From Bacillota bacterium (GTDB lineage Bacteria; Bacillota; Clostridia; Christensenellales; Aristaeellaceae): a stretch of 5,549 nt of DNA. The position numbers were made by a program, and so were the translations under genes. Location of the stretch: NCBI GenBank assembly GCA_023443705.1, contig JAEZTD010000147.1, positions 1 to 5,549 of the forward strand, written 5' to 3'. Below the pieces are notes generated by a model. It ran no database searches and had not been told where the DNA came from. It was given only the letters and a program-made list of their open reading frames with translations. Below, piece after piece: positions 1 through 5,421 of this stretch. Positions within the stretch are counted from its first letter, which is position 1, and every line of letters starts with the position of its first letter.

Positions 1-33
1 GAGACGGCCCGGGAGAGTAGGTCGCTGCCGGAT
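1..33 (+). rRNA. rrf: 5S ribosomal RNA, 3' end only
   Basis: The first 33 bases match the conserved 3' end of bacterial 5S rRNA: the GGGAGAGTAGGTCG block followed by CTGCCGGAT, the strand that closes the terminal helix. The gene starts before the window, so only about the last quarter is visible. The exact 3' end is uncertain by a few bases. A tRNA-Asn follows 111 nt downstream on the same strand, an arrangement common at the end of rRNA operons in Clostridia, which supports the call. Confidence 0.85.
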
Positions 34-39
34 TCCAAA

Positions 40-76
40 TGGATGTTGGAGAAAGTTTCCCTTTCTCCAACATCCA
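40..76. other. Perfect 16-bp hairpin after 5S rRNA
   Basis: Bases 40-55 are exactly complementary to 61-76, with a 5-nt loop (TTTCC). The stem reads GGATGTTGGAGAAAG on the left arm after one extra T-A pair. It sits 7 nt after the presumed 5S end, where an rRNA-operon terminator or RNase processing hairpin would be expected. There is no U-tract after either arm (AACAAT on plus, TTTGG on minus), so it is not a canonical intrinsic terminator and read-through into the tRNA is plausible. Confidence 0.6.
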
Positions 77-144
77 ACAATATCCCGATATCACAGTTCG
101 CTCCAAACCCACACATGCCCGGGCAAATTCCCCCCCAACCGCAT

Positions 145-219
<75 letters not shown>

Positions 220-221
220 CC

Positions 222-259
222 AAGCCCGCAACCTTCCTTGGAAGGTTGCGGGCTTTTTT
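222..259 (+). terminator. Intrinsic terminator after tRNA-Asn
   Basis: A perfect 16-bp inverted repeat, 222-237 with 240-255 (AAGCCCGCAACCTTCC and its complement), is followed on the plus strand by a six-T run (254-259). It begins 2 nt after the encoded CCA and ends the rRNA/tRNA transcript. It lies about 115 nt from the opposing terminator of the minus-strand operon. Confidence 0.95.
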
Positions 260-372
260 CTTTGTATCGAGGATGAACGGGCGCATGTGAAGCCTTGTGG
301 GCTCTTTTCTCATGTCACTCTGCGTCGCGGCCGAGTATATAAAGGGAGCAGCTCCTATTGCCAATTCCATTC

Positions 373-396
373 AAAAAGGCCCCGCGCAGTGGGGCC
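373..396 (-). terminator. Intrinsic terminator of the minus-strand catabolic operon
   Basis: GGCCCC (378-383) pairs with GGGGCC (391-396) across a 7-nt loop. On the minus strand the stem is followed by five T residues (A373-A377 on plus). It lies about 80 nt past the stop codon of the SMP-30-like gene and is the first U-tailed stem downstream of it. The plus side lacks a T run, so it acts in one direction. Confidence 0.85.
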
Positions 397-408
397 AATA
401 ATCTTTCA

Positions 409-477
409 AGCGAGGGTTCCAAGGGGCATCATGCCCCTTGGAGGGGACCGGGGGCGGCGCCCCCGGCATTCCTCGCT
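409..477. repeat. 69-bp compound palindrome (three-way junction)
   Basis: Three nested inverted repeats are visible. The outer arms AGCGAGG (409-415) and CCTCGCT (471-477) enclose a perfect 12-bp palindrome, 418-429 with 431-442 (TCCAAGGGGCAT and complement, 1-nt centre), and an 8-bp stem, 448-455 with 459-466 (CCGGGGGC/GCCCCCGG). The whole folds as a cruciform with two side hairpins on either strand. It lies one base downstream of the operon's last stop codon and upstream of its terminator, so it would be in the 3' untranslated RNA. The architecture resembles REP/MITE-like dispersed palindromic elements; that identity is inferred and only one copy is visible here. Confidence 0.8.
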
Positions 478-478
478 C

Positions 479-1474
479 TTACGGCTCAATCTCCAGCAGG
501 CTCATCGTCGCGGGCATTTCGTGGGCGGTATTGACCTTCTGGTCGTCCACCACCAGGTCGAAGCAGCTGACCACAATCTGCCCGTTCCACACGCAGGGCT
601 CGCCGGGCTCGTCCAGCCCGCCGTCGAAGCCGTCGCAGTCCGGGCTCTGGGCGATGCGCGTAATGACGCCCTCCGGCGAGATCCTGCCGATGGCGTTACA
701 GGAGAAATCCGCTACGTAGATGTTGCCGTGGGGGTCGATGGTCATGCCGTCGGTGGTCAAAAGGTTCTCCGGGTCGCGGCACCAGAGCTCATTTTCGATC
801 ACCTTCGTGCCGTCTTCGGACAGCGTCAGCCGATGCACCGCGCCGTCGCCAAAGTTGCCGATCACCAGCCGTCCCTCCCGGTCGAACACGATGCCATCCA
901 CGCCGTACTGGCATTTGGGGTTTTCGGTCACAAAGGTTTCAAGGATGTTCCGGTCGGACAGCGTGTTGGTCACACGGATGCCCTCGTCGTCCAGGCCAAA
1001 GCGGTACACGCAGCTTACGAGCTTTCCGCCCGGCCCCTCCACCTTCGCCAGCGTGGACTGGGTGACGTACAGGTTGTTTCCGCGGATCCGGATGCCGTTC
1101 GGATGCTCCATGCCGTCCGCCACCACGGTGGTCTTGACGATTTCGTCTCCGTCCAGCCGAACGCGCAGGATGCGCCCGGTGAAGACGAGGTCCGCCCGGC
1201 CGGTCCAGCCGGGGTTGTCCACGATGTAGAGGTCGCCGTCCGGCCCAAAGGCGATGCCCATGGACCGAGCCTCGTTCGTTTCCGGGTTCACCGGCACGTC
1301 AAACCACTTGCGGACGGACTTGTCCCTTCCGATCTTCAGAACGCAGCTGGGCATGGACATGTCCGCGAAGTTGGGGCAGGACAGGATCAGGTTGCCCTCG
1401 AAATCGACCTCCATGCCGTCGGGGGTGGACACGTACTCCTCCGGCAGCAGCATGAACAGCTTGGGCGTCTGCAT
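479..1474 (-). CDS. SMP-30/gluconolactonase-like beta-propeller protein, putative sugar lactonase
   Basis: The 331-aa product begins MQTPKLFML and resembles the SMP-30/gluconolactonase/LRE-like family, six-bladed propellers with one divalent metal that hydrolyse sugar lactones. Blade-type signatures are spaced along it: TPDGMEVD (17-24), FGPDGDLYIVD (76-86), HPNGIRI (124-130), GVDGIVFD (191-198), TTDGMTIDPHGNIYVADF (240-257) and a final SPEGVITRI (266-274). Candidate metal ligands by family analogy are E22, N127 and D193. No signal peptide or membrane segment is seen, so it should be cytoplasmic. It has nine cysteines, many for a propeller of this size. ATG at 1474 is preferred because GAAGGGAG lies 8 nt upstream; an in-frame ATG at 1495 overlaps the kinase stop as ATGA but has a poorer site. 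It is the last gene of the operon. A non-lactonase propeller function remains possible. Confidence 0.85.
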   Translation of the reverse strand: MQTPKLFMLLPEEYVSTPDGMEVDFEGNLILSCPNFADMSMPSCVLKIGRDKSVRKWFDVPVNPETNEARSMGIAFGPDGDLYIVDNPGWTGRADLVFTGRILRVRLDGDEIVKTTVVADGMEHPNGIRIRGNNLYVTQSTLAKVEGPGGKLVSCVYRFGLDDEGIRVTNTLSDRNILETFVTENPKCQYGVDGIVFDREGRLVIGNFGDGAVHRLTLSEDGTKVIENELWCRDPENLLTTDGMTIDPHGNIYVADFSCNAIGRISPEGVITRIAQSPDCDGFDGGLDEPGEPCVWNGQIVVSCFDLVVDDQKVNTAHEMPATMSLLEIEP

Positions 1475-1482
1475 AAAAACGT

Positions 1483-1490
1483 CTCCCTTC
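1483..1490 (-). promoter_or_regulatory. Ribosome binding site deciding the SMP-30-like start
   Basis: The minus strand reads GAAGGGAG, then 8 nt, then ATG at 1474. This is a good Shine-Dalgarno match and spacing. It lies within what would be codons 2-5 of the longer 1495 start, so the shorter protein is favoured. Confidence 0.7.
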
Positions 1491-1491
1491 G

Positions 1492-3012
1492 TCATTTGCC
1501 CGCCATCTTTTCGTAGACGGGCAGCATGGACTGGTAGCAGAGCTCGAACATTTCCTTGACCGGCTTGTAGGCCGCCACGTTTTTTTCGATGGGCTCGTGG
1601 GTGTACCTGATGTCGATGAAGCGGTCGATGGCGTCGAAATCCTTGAACAGCCCCACGCCCACGCCGCCGGTCACCGCCGCGCCCATGGACGTGGCCTCCT
1701 CGAGGAGCGCCGGGGCCACGATGCGCGCGCCGTAGATGTCCGCCATCATCTGCCGCCACACCGCGCCCTTCGCGCCGCCGCCGATGACCAGGATCTCGTC
1801 GATCGGGATCTGCTGACGCAGGATGTCCAGGATGATCGAGAGGTTCATCGTCACGCCCTCGAGCACGCTTCGGAACATGTCGCGCCGCTCGTTCTCCATC
1901 TTGAGCCCCAAAAACGCGCCGCGGGCGTCCACGTTCCAGCGGGGCGCGCGCTCGCCCAAGAGGTAGGGCAGGAAGATCACGCCGTTTGACCCCGCAGGGC
2001 TCTCGGCGATCTGGGCGTCGATCAGCTGGTACGGGCTGAGGCCGAGGCGCTGGGCCTCGAAGGACTCAAACCGCCCCAGCTCGTTTTTGAGCCAGGCGTA
2101 GGCGCCGCCCGCCGACTGCATGGTGCCGTTCGGCGCGTAGAGGCCGGGCACGATGTGCGCCCAGGTGACGGTGCGCATCCCCTCGTCAAGGACCGGCACT
2201 TCGCTGGTGGTGGCGATCCACGCGGAGGAACCCACGTAGCTGAAGCTCTTGCCGGGCCTCACGGAGCCCGCGCCCACGTTGGCGCACAGCCCGTCGCCGC
2301 CGCCCATGACCACCTTTGTCCCCTCGGCGAGGCCGGTCTCCGCCGCGGCCGCGGCCGTCACGCCGCCCGCCACAAAGGTGGAGGGCACGATCTTCGGGAA
2401 CTTGTCGTAATCCACCCCGGCGTATTCGATCAGCCGCTCGGACCAGCCGAGGGTTTTTAGGTCCACGCAGGCGTTCGAGGACGCGTCCGAAGGCTCGGTC
2501 AGGAAGTTCCCGGTGAGCTTCATGACGATGTAGTCCTTGGCGTTCAGCGTCTTGTAGGTGGCCTCGTAGATTTCCGGCTCGTTGTCCCGCACCCACATCA
2601 GCTTCTGGAGCCCGTAGGAGGCGGCGTTCCGGTGGCCGACGATTCCGTAGAATTCCCGCAGCGGGATCTTTTCGCCCAGCGCCCGCGCCTGCGCCTGGGC
2701 GCGCTGATCCGCCCAGATGATGGACTTGCGGAGCGGATTTCCCGCCCGGTCGACGCACAGGCAGCCCATCATCTGCCCGCTGAACGACACGGCGGCGATG
2801 TCGGCGTTTGAAACCCCGGTTTCAGAAATCAGCGCGCGGCTGGTCTCGCACACGGCGCGCCACCAGTCCGCCGGGTCCTGTTCCACCCATGTCTCGTTGA
2901 AGTATTCGGTTCCGTAGGCGTAGACGGCGGAGCCGATCAGCCGGCCCTCCTCGCTGAACAGCGTCGCCTTGTTGCCGGATGTGCCCAGGTCGTGGGCGAG
3001 AATGTATTTCAT
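1492..3012 (-). CDS. FGGY-family carbohydrate kinase, xylulokinase-like
   Basis: This 506-aa protein has the usual length and full layout of XylB-type FGGY kinases, which phosphorylate ketoses or polyols with ATP. The first actin-like domain starts at DLGTSGNK (8-15), with EQDPADWW (44-51), SGQMMG (78-83), WADQR (100-104) and KLTGNF (165-170). The second carries MGGGDG with the presumed catalytic base D240, then LPYLLGERAPRWN (348-360) and the ATP-site motif GGGAKGAVWRQMMADIYG (411-428). In E. coli XylB the segment equivalent to SGQMMG reads GQMHG; its sugar-contacting His is Met82 here, so xylulose may not be the substrate. ATG at 3012 has GGGAGGG 7 nt upstream. The reading frame stays open upstream to 3216, but that stretch is tandem repeat with a 58-nt period and is not coding. 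Its stop is 17 nt before the next gene. Confidence 0.93.
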   Translation of the reverse strand: MKYILAHDLGTSGNKATLFSEEGRLIGSAVYAYGTEYFNETWVEQDPADWWRAVCETSRALISETGVSNADIAAVSFSGQMMGCLCVDRAGNPLRKSIIWADQRAQAQARALGEKIPLREFYGIVGHRNAASYGLQKLMWVRDNEPEIYEATYKTLNAKDYIVMKLTGNFLTEPSDASSNACVDLKTLGWSERLIEYAGVDYDKFPKIVPSTFVAGGVTAAAAAETGLAEGTKVVMGGGDGLCANVGAGSVRPGKSFSYVGSSAWIATTSEVPVLDEGMRTVTWAHIVPGLYAPNGTMQSAGGAYAWLKNELGRFESFEAQRLGLSPYQLIDAQIAESPAGSNGVIFLPYLLGERAPRWNVDARGAFLGLKMENERRDMFRSVLEGVTMNLSIILDILRQQIPIDEILVIGGGAKGAVWRQMMADIYGARIVAPALLEEATSMGAAVTGGVGVGLFKDFDAIDRFIDIRYTHEPIEKNVAAYKPVKEMFELCYQSMLPVYEKMAGK

Positions 3013-3019
3013 GCCGCAA

Positions 3020-3026
3020 CCCTCCC
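3020..3026 (-). promoter_or_regulatory. Ribosome binding site of the kinase gene
   Basis: The minus strand reads GGGAGGG, then 7 nt, then ATG at 3012. It fixes the start against longer in-frame alternatives that run into the tandem repeats. Confidence 0.85.
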
Positions 3027-3042
3027 GGTTTTCGCTAGGCCT

Positions 3043-3067
3043 CGTTCCACTCTTTTTCGGCGTGTAC
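3043..3067. repeat. Decayed flanking copy of the 58-bp repeat boundary
   Basis: CGTTCCACTC (3043-3052), then a T-run, then CGGCGTGTA (3058-3066), lines up with the unit-2/unit-3 junction, where CGTTCCACTC is followed by AATCGTTCC and CGGCGTGTC, after a short deletion. This suggests that the repeat array once extended closer to the kinase start. The similarity is short and could be coincidence. Confidence 0.4.
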
Positions 3068-3100
3068 GGCGGCAGTCCCCTCCGCCGCAGCCGCTTCATT

Positions 3101-3287
3101 TCGTTCCCGGCGTGTCTACGCCAATTGCCGAAAACGGCAACCCCGCCGTTCCGCTCAATCGTTCCCGGCGTGTCTACGCCAATTGCCGAAAACGGCAACC
3201 CCGCCGTTCCACTCAATCGTTCCCGGCGTGTCTATGCCAATTGCCGAAAACGGCAACCCCGCCGTTCTCCTTCACTCGTTCCCGGCG
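3101..3287. repeat. 58-bp tandem repeats, 3 full copies plus partial fourth
   Basis: Units start at 3101, 3159 and 3217 (58, 58 and 59 bp), and a 12-bp partial copy begins at 3276. Units 1 and 2 differ at one base. Unit 3 has one internal C-to-T change and a different last 8 or so bases. Each unit contains hairpin A (GGCGT-GTCT-ACGCC), hairpin B (TTGCCG-AAAA-CGGCAA) and hairpin C (AACGGC-AACCCC-GCCGTT). B and C share the ACGGC arm, so they are mutually exclusive. The array fills most of the 336-nt gap between the dehydrogenase and the kinase. The whole unit is conserved, unlike a CRISPR repeat-spacer array. The period is not a multiple of three, which argues against coding. Confidence 0.93.
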
Positions 3288-3311
3288 ACATGCGCGCCGC
3301 GAACGGTTTTT
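3277..3311 (+). terminator. Terminator-like hairpin on the plus strand next to the repeats
   Basis: CGTTC (3277-3281) pairs with GAACG (3301-3305) and CGGCG (3283-3287) with CGCCG (3295-3299), around a single C/C mismatch and a 7-nt loop. One G and then five T residues (3307-3311) follow on the plus strand. The left arm is the start of the truncated fourth repeat. No plus-strand gene precedes it, so it would end only an antisense or unannotated RNA. Confidence 0.45.
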
Positions 3312-3348
3312 GGAACTAGTGCGCACACTGGTGGAGGAAACATTTCCT

Positions 3349-4356
3349 TCAAGTCAGCGAGCCGCCCGAAACGCTTTGGCGTTTCAGGCGAGCGAAGGAG
3401 CCTGCGTCCCCTCGCGCTGAAAGATCCGCAGGAGATTTCAGCGCATCAATTAGGTTTTCTGTCGCCATCCGCCCCATCTGAAGGCCCGCGCCCTTCGTGG
3501 AGGCGGCGCAGTGCGCGCCCAGCACCACGTTGTCAAGGTGGAACCATTCGGAAGCGGGCGGCTCCTCCCGGAACGCGTCGAGCCCCGCGCCGCCGATCGC
3601 GCCTTCCTTCAGCGCCGCGAGCAGCGCGTCCTCGTCCACCAGGCCGCCCCGGGCGGTGTTGATGAGGATCGCGCCGGGCTTCATCACCCTGATCTCGTCC
3701 GCGCCGATGAAGTTCTCGGTGGATGGGATGAGCGGCAGGTGCAGGCTGATGAAGTCCGCGGTGCGGAGGATTTCCTCCGGCTGCGCGTATTCGATGCCGT
3801 TTTCCAAAGCGTATCCCTCGTCCCAGGCGACGTCGTAGGCCAGAACCCGCATGTCGAAGCCCTTCGCCCGCTTCGCCACCAGCTTCCCGATGGCGCCGAG
3901 GCCGATCAGCCCCAGCGTCCCGCCGGTCACGTCGAGGGTGGTGATCTTCGACCAGTCCCCGGTGCGGCACTTCCTGTCGATCACGACCAGCTTTCGCGAT
4001 ACCGCCAGCATCAGCGCCATCGCATAGTCCGCCACGGCGGAGGCGTTCGCGCCCACCGTGCGGCTGACCGGGATGCCCCGCGCAGCCGCGGCGGCGAGGT
4101 CGATGTTGTCCACGCCCACGCCATATTTGGCGATGGCGCGAAGGCGCGGCGCGGCGGCGATCACGTCGGCGTCCACGGGGTCCACGCCGACGATCAGCCC
4201 GTCGCAGGGCGCGATTCTTTCAATCATCTGCTGTTTGGAGAGGATTGCGCCGGTGTCGTTTCGGATCACCTCAAAGCCCGCCGCCGCGAGGCGGTCAAAG
4301 AGGGAAGGATCTTCCTTTCCGAAGGAGCGCGGCGTGACGAGTACCTTGACGGACAC
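3349..4356 (-). CDS. D-isomer-specific 2-hydroxyacid dehydrogenase, phosphoglycerate dehydrogenase-like
   Basis: This 335-aa enzyme belongs to the NAD(P)-dependent D-2-hydroxyacid dehydrogenase family, which interconverts 2-hydroxyacids and 2-ketoacids. The N-terminal half of the catalytic domain contains KYGVGVDNID (77-86). The Rossmann domain contains GLGAIG (152-157) and D175 as the likely nucleotide-ribose contact. The catalytic trio is visible as R236 in NTARGGLVDE, E265 in FREEPP and H282 in GAHCAAS. There is no C-terminal ACT domain, so it is not a full-length SerA; the catabolic context suggests a sugar-acid substrate. Start is GTG at 4356 with AGGGAGGG 6 nt upstream, overlapping the previous gene's TAG, which implies translational coupling. 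The last 25 or so residues extend past the usual end of the domain and are encoded by palindromic DNA. Confidence 0.92.
   Translation of the reverse strand: MSVKVLVTPRSFGKEDPSLFDRLAAAGFEVIRNDTGAILSKQQMIERIAPCDGLIVGVDPVDADVIAAAPRLRAIAKYGVGVDNIDLAAAAARGIPVSRTVGANASAVADYAMALMLAVSRKLVVIDRKCRTGDWSKITTLDVTGGTLGLIGLGAIGKLVAKRAKGFDMRVLAYDVAWDEGYALENGIEYAQPEEILRTADFISLHLPLIPSTENFIGADEIRVMKPGAILINTARGGLVDEDALLAALKEGAIGGAGLDAFREEPPASEWFHLDNVVLGAHCAASTKGAGLQMGRMATENLIDALKSPADLSARGDAGSFARLKRQSVSGGSLT
3363..3390. repeat. Hairpin inside the dehydrogenase C-terminal tail
   Basis: A perfect 7-bp stem, GAAACGC (3368-3374) with GCGTTTC (3379-3385) and loop TTTG, is extended by CGCC (3363-3366) with GGCG (3387-3390) across one mismatch. 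It encodes part of the final LKRQSVSGG stretch. Confidence 0.75.
3414..3444. repeat. Second hairpin inside the dehydrogenase C-terminal tail
   Basis: GCGCTGAAA (3414-3422) pairs perfectly with TTTCAGCGC (3436-3444) around a 13-nt loop. It encodes residues near SADLSAR-type tail sequence, where the family's conserved fold ends. With the stem at 3363-3390 it makes the 3' end of this gene unusually palindromic. Confidence 0.75.
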
Positions 4357-4362
4357 GCGTAT

Positions 4363-4370
4363 CCCTCCCT
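4363..4370 (-). promoter_or_regulatory. Ribosome binding site of the 2-hydroxyacid dehydrogenase (GTG start)
   Basis: AGGGAGGG on the minus strand lies 6 nt before GTG at 4356 and overlaps the upstream stop TAG (4371-4369). This supports the GTG start and coupled translation of the two dehydrogenases. Confidence 0.8.
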
Positions 4371-5298
4371 ATCGCGCCAGACGGTCGCACATTTCGAGGC
4401 GCTCGCCGGTGATGTCGGTGTGGAAAACCTCGGCGATCACCTGCGTCCAGCCGTGGATGAAGTAGGTCCAGCCGTCCTCGATGACGAGGCTCCGCGCCGC
4501 CTTCTGCGCCTCAGCCTGGTGCATGAACTCCAGCGTACCACGGTAGTTGAACTCCCAGGCGACGCCCTTTTCCGGGAAGCGGCAGGCGTCGGTCAGCGGG
4601 GAGCCGGGGCGGTCCTTGCCAAGGCCCGTGGCGTTGATGACCATCGATCCCTCCGGCAGCGCTTCCACGATCCGGTCGTTCAGCGCGGGCTCCGGGCACA
4701 GGTGGAAGCTCAGCGGCACGCGGGAATTTTTGAGGATGTTCACTGCCTCGCCCAGCCGGGGCGCGGAGCGGTTGGTCAGGTGGATGCGCCTGGGCACGTT
4801 GTCCCCGTGGCGCGGGTCGGCCAGGTACGCGCTCGCCGCCAGCGCGCTGCCGCCGGCGCCCAGCACGCAGACCTCCGCGTTCGGGAAGGCGCGAAAGTAG
4901 CCGGCGGGCAGGAATGCGTCCAGCGCCAGCCCCACGGAGATGGGGTCCTTCGCGTGGCCCAGGAGCTTGCCGCCCTCCTTTGAAATCGAGCTCAGCTCCC
5001 CGAACATAAGCGCGTAGGGGTCGAGGCAGTCGAACAGGTCGCGGCACGCGGCCAGCAGGTCAATCTTGTGGGTGGTCACCAGCGCGCCGAGGGAGTTTGG
5101 GTCGCGCTTTATGAATTCCACCACCGCGCGGTAGTCCTCTTCGGGCGCGTGTATCGAGATGTCGATGCCCTTGATGATGCCGTCGATGCCCAGCGCCTCC
5201 GCCCAGACCGGGAACAGGCGCATGATGGAGGACTGACCGGTGGTGACGCCGATAAAGTACATGGTGGGGCGGTCGGCCGGCGCGGGAAGCGTAATCAT
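4369..5298 (-). CDS. Shikimate/quinate dehydrogenase-fold oxidoreductase, substrate unknown
   Basis: This 309-aa protein has the two-domain layout and length of AroE-type dehydrogenases. The N-terminal substrate domain holds TTHK with the catalytic Lys K78 and the region LLGHAKD with the paired catalytic Asp D118. The Rossmann domain begins at GAGGSALAA (147-155); LTNRS (174-178) is the NADP-type basic turn, and NATGLG (222-227) is the conserved NxTxxG loop. The C-terminal helix carries WTQVIAEVF (284-292). Several positions that contact shikimate in true AroE appear changed: the GHSxSP loop reads GQSSIM (21-26), the GAxNT loop reads GELSS (100-104), and NTD reads AKD. A catabolic polyol or cyclitol dehydrogenase is therefore more likely than biosynthetic AroE. 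ATG at 5298 has AAGGAGG 7 nt upstream. It is the first gene after the promoter. Confidence 0.88.
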   Translation of the reverse strand: MITLPAPADRPTMYFIGVTTGQSSIMRLFPVWAEALGIDGIIKGIDISIHAPEEDYRAVVEFIKRDPNSLGALVTTHKIDLLAACRDLFDCLDPYALMFGELSSISKEGGKLLGHAKDPISVGLALDAFLPAGYFRAFPNAEVCVLGAGGSALAASAYLADPRHGDNVPRRIHLTNRSAPRLGEAVNILKNSRVPLSFHLCPEPALNDRIVEALPEGSMVINATGLGKDRPGSPLTDACRFPEKGVAWEFNYRGTLEFMHQAEAQKAARSLVIEDGWTYFIHGWTQVIAEVFHTDITGERLEMCDRLAR

Positions 5299-5305
5299 GA
5301 AAGGG

Positions 5306-5312
5306 CCTCCTT
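5306..5312 (-). promoter_or_regulatory. Ribosome binding site of the shikimate dehydrogenase-like gene
   Basis: AAGGAGG on the minus strand lies 7 nt before ATG at 5298 and is near-perfect. Given the promoter just upstream, the leader would be only about 15 nt long, leaving little room for a leader-RNA switch. Confidence 0.85.
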
Positions 5313-5320
5313 ATGTTCAC

Positions 5321-5348
5321 AGTATAGGGGGAATTCCAAGTTTTGCAA
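5321..5348 (-). promoter_or_regulatory. Sigma-A-type promoter of the catabolic operon
   Basis: Read on the minus strand, TTGCAA (5348-5343) and TATACT (5326-5321) are separated by 16 nt and resemble -35 and -10 boxes. The predicted start lies near 5314, just ahead of the ribosome binding site. The 123-nt gap to the upstream gene holds short stems but no U-tailed terminator, so some read-through from upstream may add to this promoter. No operator is obvious, although TTGGAATTCC overlaps the spacer as a partly palindromic stretch. Confidence 0.65.
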
Positions 5349-5421
5349 GGGTTTTGTGCGCGGGAACGCCCCGCCGATGATCCCATATGAATGTTGGCTT
5401 CCAGTGGATGCTTTTTGCGCT

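Noticed and set aside
291..309. Weak terminator-like stem AGCC/GGCT followed by CTTTTCT
   Set aside because: The stem has only four base pairs and lies after a far stronger terminator; probably chance.
334..345. TATATAAA as a plus-strand -10 box
   Set aside because: No matching -35 box lies 16-18 nt upstream and no plus-strand gene follows.
287..1516. Long plus-strand open frame of 409 codons
   Set aside because: It is antisense to the SMP-30-like gene and crosses terminators and the palindromic element; its composition is a shadow of the opposite strand.
3013..3216. N-terminal extension of the kinase
   Set aside because: The frame is open, but it runs through non-triplet-period tandem repeats, and a strong ribosome binding site sits exactly before ATG at 3012, where FGGY homology begins.
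3101..3287. CRISPR array
   Set aside because: The complete 58-bp unit is conserved with no variable spacers, there are only three copies, and no cas genes are visible.
3335..3348. AGGAAACATTTCCT palindrome after the dehydrogenase stop as a terminator
   Set aside because: It has a 2-nt loop and no U-tract, so it is unlikely to terminate; the kinase needs read-through because no promoter is seen in the gap.
3511..4983. Long plus-strand open frame of 490 codons
   Set aside because: It lies antisense to two well-supported dehydrogenase genes, has no recognisable domain, and reflects high third-position GC.
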